From positions 1-7,074 of the forward strand of contig QHVX01000263.1 of assembly GCA_003222375.1 (NCBI GenBank): a DNA stretch of 7,074 nt, in the 5' to 3' direction. This DNA comes from Acidobacteriota bacterium. Its GTDB lineage: Bacteria > Acidobacteriota > Thermoanaerobaculia > Gp7-AA8. The notes beneath the pieces are model-generated. The model was not told the DNA's origin. It did not search any database and saw nothing but the letters and a program-made list of their open reading frames with translations. Positions 4,267-7,074 of this stretch are shown here, in pieces. How positions within the stretch are numbered: position 1 is the stretch's first letter; each line of letters starts with the position of its first letter. A program made the position numbers and the translations under genes.

Positions 4267-5866
4267 AGACCAAGCGCCGTCGACAAGAGCGGCAACGAGA
4301 GCAAGCCTGCGAAGACCGACTGGGTGCTCGTGCCTCGGATGCCGTGATCGTGAACAACAGGTCGTCATCGAACCGGCGTTGAAGTGCGATCTTGTTCGCA
4401 GAGACAGCCCGAGCCATCCACCCATTGCCGGCAGCATCAAGTGCATCCGCGTGAATGATGATGTGCGTCACACCGATCCTCCGCAGCTCGTCGACGAGCG
4501 CGTCTGACCACTGCTCGGCAAGCGCCGCAATGCGGATGTATTCGGGCGGCGCGAATCCAGAGATGCCGTTGACCATCGGCACGTGATGGGCCGTTGCGTG
4601 CAGAAGCGCGACGTATTCGCGTTCGGGGGACATCGGCAGCTCGATAATGGCGTGAGGGCGGCGTTCGGCAATCCATCGATAGATTGGCGGGACCCTCGTG
4701 GGAGCCGCGTACCACTGAACCGGTGCGGACCACAGCTCGATCAGAAACGCGATTGCGACCAGGCCGTTCAGCCATAACCGCCGGCGAGCGATGACCGCCG
4801 ACCCGACCGCAACGAGCATCGCCAAGCCGACATACGCGATGGCCGCCCACCGCGCCGGGACGCGGATCGCGCGAAAACCGAAGACGTGCGAAAAGAGAAA
4901 TCGATGGAAGATCGTATGCAGACCGAGCGATCCGATGACGCCGATCCCGATCCATACTCCTGCAATCCGGAGTGTCCCGCGATCGCGGCTCGCGAGCGCG
5001 ATTCCGCCTAACACAAGGGAAAGTGCGCCGGGGAAGAGCCATCGCTCAGGATTGACGTTCGGATCGCGCAAAAACGCGTACGCGCGATTGTGGAAGTTGC
5101 TGCGCAGCCAGTCGCTCGGCAGCGCGGAGAATTCCTTCGCTTCGCTCCATGTCCGCTGCATGCCCACCGCCAGATAGGGTCGAAGGAAGACGACAAGAAT
5201 CAGCGCAGCAATGGCACTACAAGATGCGATTGGCAACATCCGGGGACGAACAATCAGGACGGTTGCCGCGATCGCGACCGAGCCAAAGAGCAGCCAATGG
5301 ATGTTGCAAAGTCCGTTAAACAGAAACGCCGCCGCAAACAAACTCGCTCGCCGCCAGCTCGGCTTTTGCGAATACCACAGGAGCGATGTCAGCATGATCG
5401 GGATCGTGCCGCCCCACACATGCTGCACATGTGGCAAGTGCGTAAAGCGAAACGGCAGGAATGCGTAGAACACGCCGGCAGCCACGCCCGCCATCGCGCT
5501 TCCTGTGATCAATCTGCCCAGCAGATACGCGCCGAATCCTGACAGCGCGAACCCGGTGAGGATTCCGAGATTATGAGCAGCAACGGGAGGAACGCCGGCG
5601 GCCCGAAATGGAAAGAGCAATAACGCGATGCCGTACAGATTCTCGCTGAATGCGAGTGAATCGCGTGCCGGGTAAAACGCATTTGCGTCGAAGAGATGAA
5701 GCGGCTGATGAAGCGTCGCGTACCAGTCCCAGTCCAGGATCCAGGTGTTGATGTAGGGATCTTCCGGATAGGCAACCGCCCGATTGATGTTCGGCGCGAG
5801 CGGCCACGTCATCATGATCGCGAGCAGCAGAAAAAGCGCCGCGGTGCCGAGATGCTGCCTGGCCAT
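4247..5866 (-). CDS. Multi-pass membrane protein, GT-C glycosyltransferase-like, with an aberrant C-terminal tail
   Basis: The product is 539 residues. About 11-12 hydrophobic segments occur between residues 7 and 382, the first at 7-27. The first periplasmic loop carries an acidic motif, YPEDPYINTWILDWDWY (34-50), then FDANAFYPARDSLAFSENLYG (59-79). That arrangement is typical of GT-C-fold membrane glycosyltransferases and their uncharacterised relatives, where acidic residues in the first outer loop take part in catalysis with polyprenyl-phosphate sugars. FRAIRVPARWA (331-341) is another conserved-looking motif of this group. Residues 385-508 form a soluble periplasmic domain (IIELPMSPEREYVAL, MVNGISGFAPPEYIRI, GVTHIIIHADAL). 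Substrate and acceptor cannot be told. The start ATG directly follows the TAA of the upstream YyaL-like gene, so translational coupling is likely; no separate Shine-Dalgarno stands out. Residues about 507-531 are read antisense through the FN3 remnant, giving an Arg/Ser-rich tail with a CSRCRSC motif. The natural end was therefore probably near residue 506-508. Confidence 0.75.
   Translation of the reverse strand: MARQHLGTAALFLLLAIMMTWPLAPNINRAVAYPEDPYINTWILDWDWYATLHQPLHLFDANAFYPARDSLAFSENLYGIALLLFPFRAAGVPPVAAHNLGILTGFALSGFGAYLLGRLITGSAMAGVAAGVFYAFLPFRFTHLPHVQHVWGGTIPIMLTSLLWYSQKPSWRRASLFAAAFLFNGLCNIHWLLFGSVAIAATVLIVRPRMLPIASCSAIAALILVVFLRPYLAVGMQRTWSEAKEFSALPSDWLRSNFHNRAYAFLRDPNVNPERWLFPGALSLVLGGIALASRDRGTLRIAGVWIGIGVIGSLGLHTIFHRFLFSHVFGFRAIRVPARWAAIAYVGLAMLVAVGSAVIARRRLWLNGLVAIAFLIELWSAPVQWYAAPTRVPPIYRWIAERRPHAIIELPMSPEREYVALLHATAHHVPMVNGISGFAPPEYIRIAALAEQWSDALVDELRRIGVTHIIIHADALDAAGNGWMARAVSANKIALQRRFDDDLLFTITASEARAPSRSSQACSRCRSCRRRLVFILTSV
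4276..4344 (+). repeat. Second copy of the 69-bp FN3-tail repeat
   Basis: This is a direct repeat of 3148-3216, about 1.13 kb away, with about 92% identity over the core. The copies bracket the structured RNA candidate and the NTF2-like gene, so recombination between them would delete that block. Confidence 0.85.
4276..4347 (+). pseudogene. Orphan 3' remnant of an FN3 lipoprotein gene
   Basis: This encodes AVDKSGNESKPAKTDWVLVP, RMP, then TGA, matching the last 23 residues of the FN3 lipoprotein with two amino-acid changes (Arg to Lys, Thr to Met). The remaining nucleotide differences in the core are silent (CCC/CCT, GAT/GAC, CCG/CCT). Retention of reading frame and stop shows that this copy was selected as protein before it was truncated, or was copied recently. 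There is an in-frame stop a few codons upstream and no start, so it is not expressed as a protein. It is antisense within the 3' end of the membrane-protein gene. Confidence 0.75.
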
Positions 5867-7074
5867 TTACTGAGCGATACGCAGCAACTCGCGAAAACGC
5901 TCAGGGTCGCTCGTCGGCTCCGCGCACGCGTAGGCCTCGCATAGATACGCCATCACGCGGTTGCCGTCGCGTTTCTCCATCAGCGGCAGATCGGACGATC
6001 CGGCGCCGGCGACGAGCACGCGATGGGGAAGAAAGTTTTCTCCCACGACTCGCTTCAAAGCTCGGAAAGTGTCGCCGCTTCCGGTGATCGCGATCTCCTT
6101 CGGCTGCGCCGCGCGCCACTCGGCCACGCCTAACAAAAAGCCGAAGCCGGACGGGTAGCGTTCGACGACCGGCATGATCGACTCCAGCGCGCGCGTCGCG
6201 GTCTCGGCGTACTCCTCGCGTCCGAAGAGCAGCGCGTGTCGCAACAAAACATCACACGCCACCGAGTTTCCCGACGGCGTCGCGTTGTCGAAAATGTCCT
6301 TCGGCCTGGTGAGCAATTTTTCATGATCGGTCGGGGTGTCGTAGAAACCGCCATGTTCGTCGTCAGCGAAGCGCGTACGAATCTGTTCGAGAAGCTGATG
6401 CGCGCAATCGAGATATCGCCGCTCGTGAACGGCTTCGTACGCGAGCGTGAGTCCCCAGGCGACTCCGGCGTAGTCCTCGTCTGCATTCTTGCGAACGACG
6501 TCGTCGTAGCGGTCGAATGCCAGGCAGGCGTCGGCGAATGCTGCCAGCATCCATCCGTTCCAGCCCGACAGAATTTTTTCATCGCGCGCCGGCCACACGC
6601 GCTGCGATCGCACGCCATAGAGCTTGCACTTTCCGCGGGCGACGAGATCGGCTTGCGATTCCACATCGCCGACGACGTGAAGAATGTTGATGCCCTCCCA
6701 ATTGCCGCGGTCCGTCACATCGAACAGTTCGCAAAAGACGCGGCCTTCGTTCTCGCCTAACACGCGCATCACTTCCTCGCGCGTCCAGACGTAGAACTTT
6801 CCCTCTTGGCCTTCGCTGTCGGCATCGAGCGTCGAATAGAAGCCGCCCTCCGGCGACGTCATCTCGCGCTGGACGAAGCCGAGGATTTCGTTGGCGATGC
6901 GGGCGAAGAAGGGGTCCTTCTTCCACTGCCACGCGCGCGTGTAAAGGCGCGCCAGCAGCGCGTTGTCGTAAAGCATCTTCTCGAAATGGGGTACGAGCCA
7001 TTCTGCATCGGTCGAGTAGCGATGAAATCCGCCGCCGATCTGGTCGTACATCCCGCCGCGTGCCATCTCTGTCA
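5867..7074 (-). CDS. YyaL/DUF255 (COG1331) thioredoxin-domain protein, C-terminal part, 5' end beyond the window
   Basis: Reading from the window edge, about 402 residues are visible out of a usual 650-700. The missing N-terminus would hold the DUF255 thioredoxin-like domain. The visible part is the alpha/alpha-barrel resembling six-hairpin glycosidases and N-acylglucosamine 2-epimerases. Family hallmarks appear in order: EMARGGMYDQIGGGFHRYS, EWLVPHFEKMLYDNALL, DADSEGQEGKFYVWTREEV, GNWEGINILH, RDEKILSGWNGWMLAAFADA, a PKDIFDNATPSGNSVA segment, and a C-terminal Rossmann-like end with AITGSGD and HRVLVAGAG. The biochemical role of the bacterial family is not firmly established; the human homologue is SPATA20. 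The frame is intact through the window and ends with TAA, immediately followed by the ATG of the membrane protein, which indicates a shared transcript. Nothing looks broken. Confidence 0.93.
   Translation of the reverse strand, partial: TEMARGGMYDQIGGGFHRYSTDAEWLVPHFEKMLYDNALLARLYTRAWQWKKDPFFARIANEILGFVQREMTSPEGGFYSTLDADSEGQEGKFYVWTREEVMRVLGENEGRVFCELFDVTDRGNWEGINILHVVGDVESQADLVARGKCKLYGVRSQRVWPARDEKILSGWNGWMLAAFADACLAFDRYDDVVRKNADEDYAGVAWGLTLAYEAVHERRYLDCAHQLLEQIRTRFADDEHGGFYDTPTDHEKLLTRPKDIFDNATPSGNSVACDVLLRHALLFGREEYAETATRALESIMPVVERYPSGFGFLLGVAEWRAAQPKEIAITGSGDTFRALKRVVGENFLPHRVLVAGAGSSDLPLMEKRDGNRVMAYLCEAYACAEPTSDPERFRELLRIAQ

Overview
The window comes from a moderately GC-rich bacterial chromosome. 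The gene types suggest an Acidobacteriota-like or related soil/sediment bacterium: a secreted S9 peptidase, a fibronectin-III lipoprotein whose mature N-terminus begins CGKRGDP, a YyaL-type DUF255 protein and a GT-C-like membrane protein. This taxonomic reading is inference only; there is no rRNA or other marker to confirm it. I see no phage, plasmid, transposase, CRISPR or tRNA.

Layout from left to right. Positions 1-274 (minus strand) hold the first part of an S9-family serine peptidase. Its ribosome binding site and signal peptide are good, but a frameshift plus apparent deletion separates them from the start of the beta-propeller; the rest lies beyond the window. Just upstream on the same strand is a complete glmS (304-2136), glucosamine-6-phosphate synthase. 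Divergent from glmS, and separated by only 27 bp, is a lipoprotein with three FN3-like domains (2164-3219, plus). The 345-bp gap at 3220-3564 contains no convincing protein gene. It does contain a sigma70-like promoter, followed at the predicted start site by a 121-nt segment closed by a 10+4 bp stem, a candidate non-coding RNA. Next come a secreted NTF2/SnoaL-like protein (3565-4083, minus), a short gap with a decayed gene fragment, a multi-pass GT-C-like membrane protein (4247-5866, minus), and the C-terminal 60% or so of a YyaL/DUF255 protein (5867 to the right edge, minus). The last two genes abut as TAAATG and probably form an operon.

The section at about 3220-4350 looks rearranged. The last 23 codons of the FN3 lipoprotein gene occur twice, at 3148-3216 and as an orphan copy at 4276-4344 (64 of 69 bases identical from GTC onward or nearly so). 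The orphan copy lies antisense inside the 3' end of the membrane-protein gene, which now reads through it and gains an Arg/Ser/Cys-rich tail. A signal-peptide-like mini-ORF directly precedes the orphan copy, so the pair may be the two ends of a deleted paralogue.

Functionally most of the genes concern the cell envelope: amino-sugar precursor supply (GlmS), an outer-envelope FN3 lipoprotein, exported proteins (S9 peptidase, NTF2-like) and a probable polyprenyl-phosphate-sugar-dependent membrane enzyme. There is no single recognisable pathway operon. The most promising candidate for something undescribed is the structured RNA at 3311-3431.
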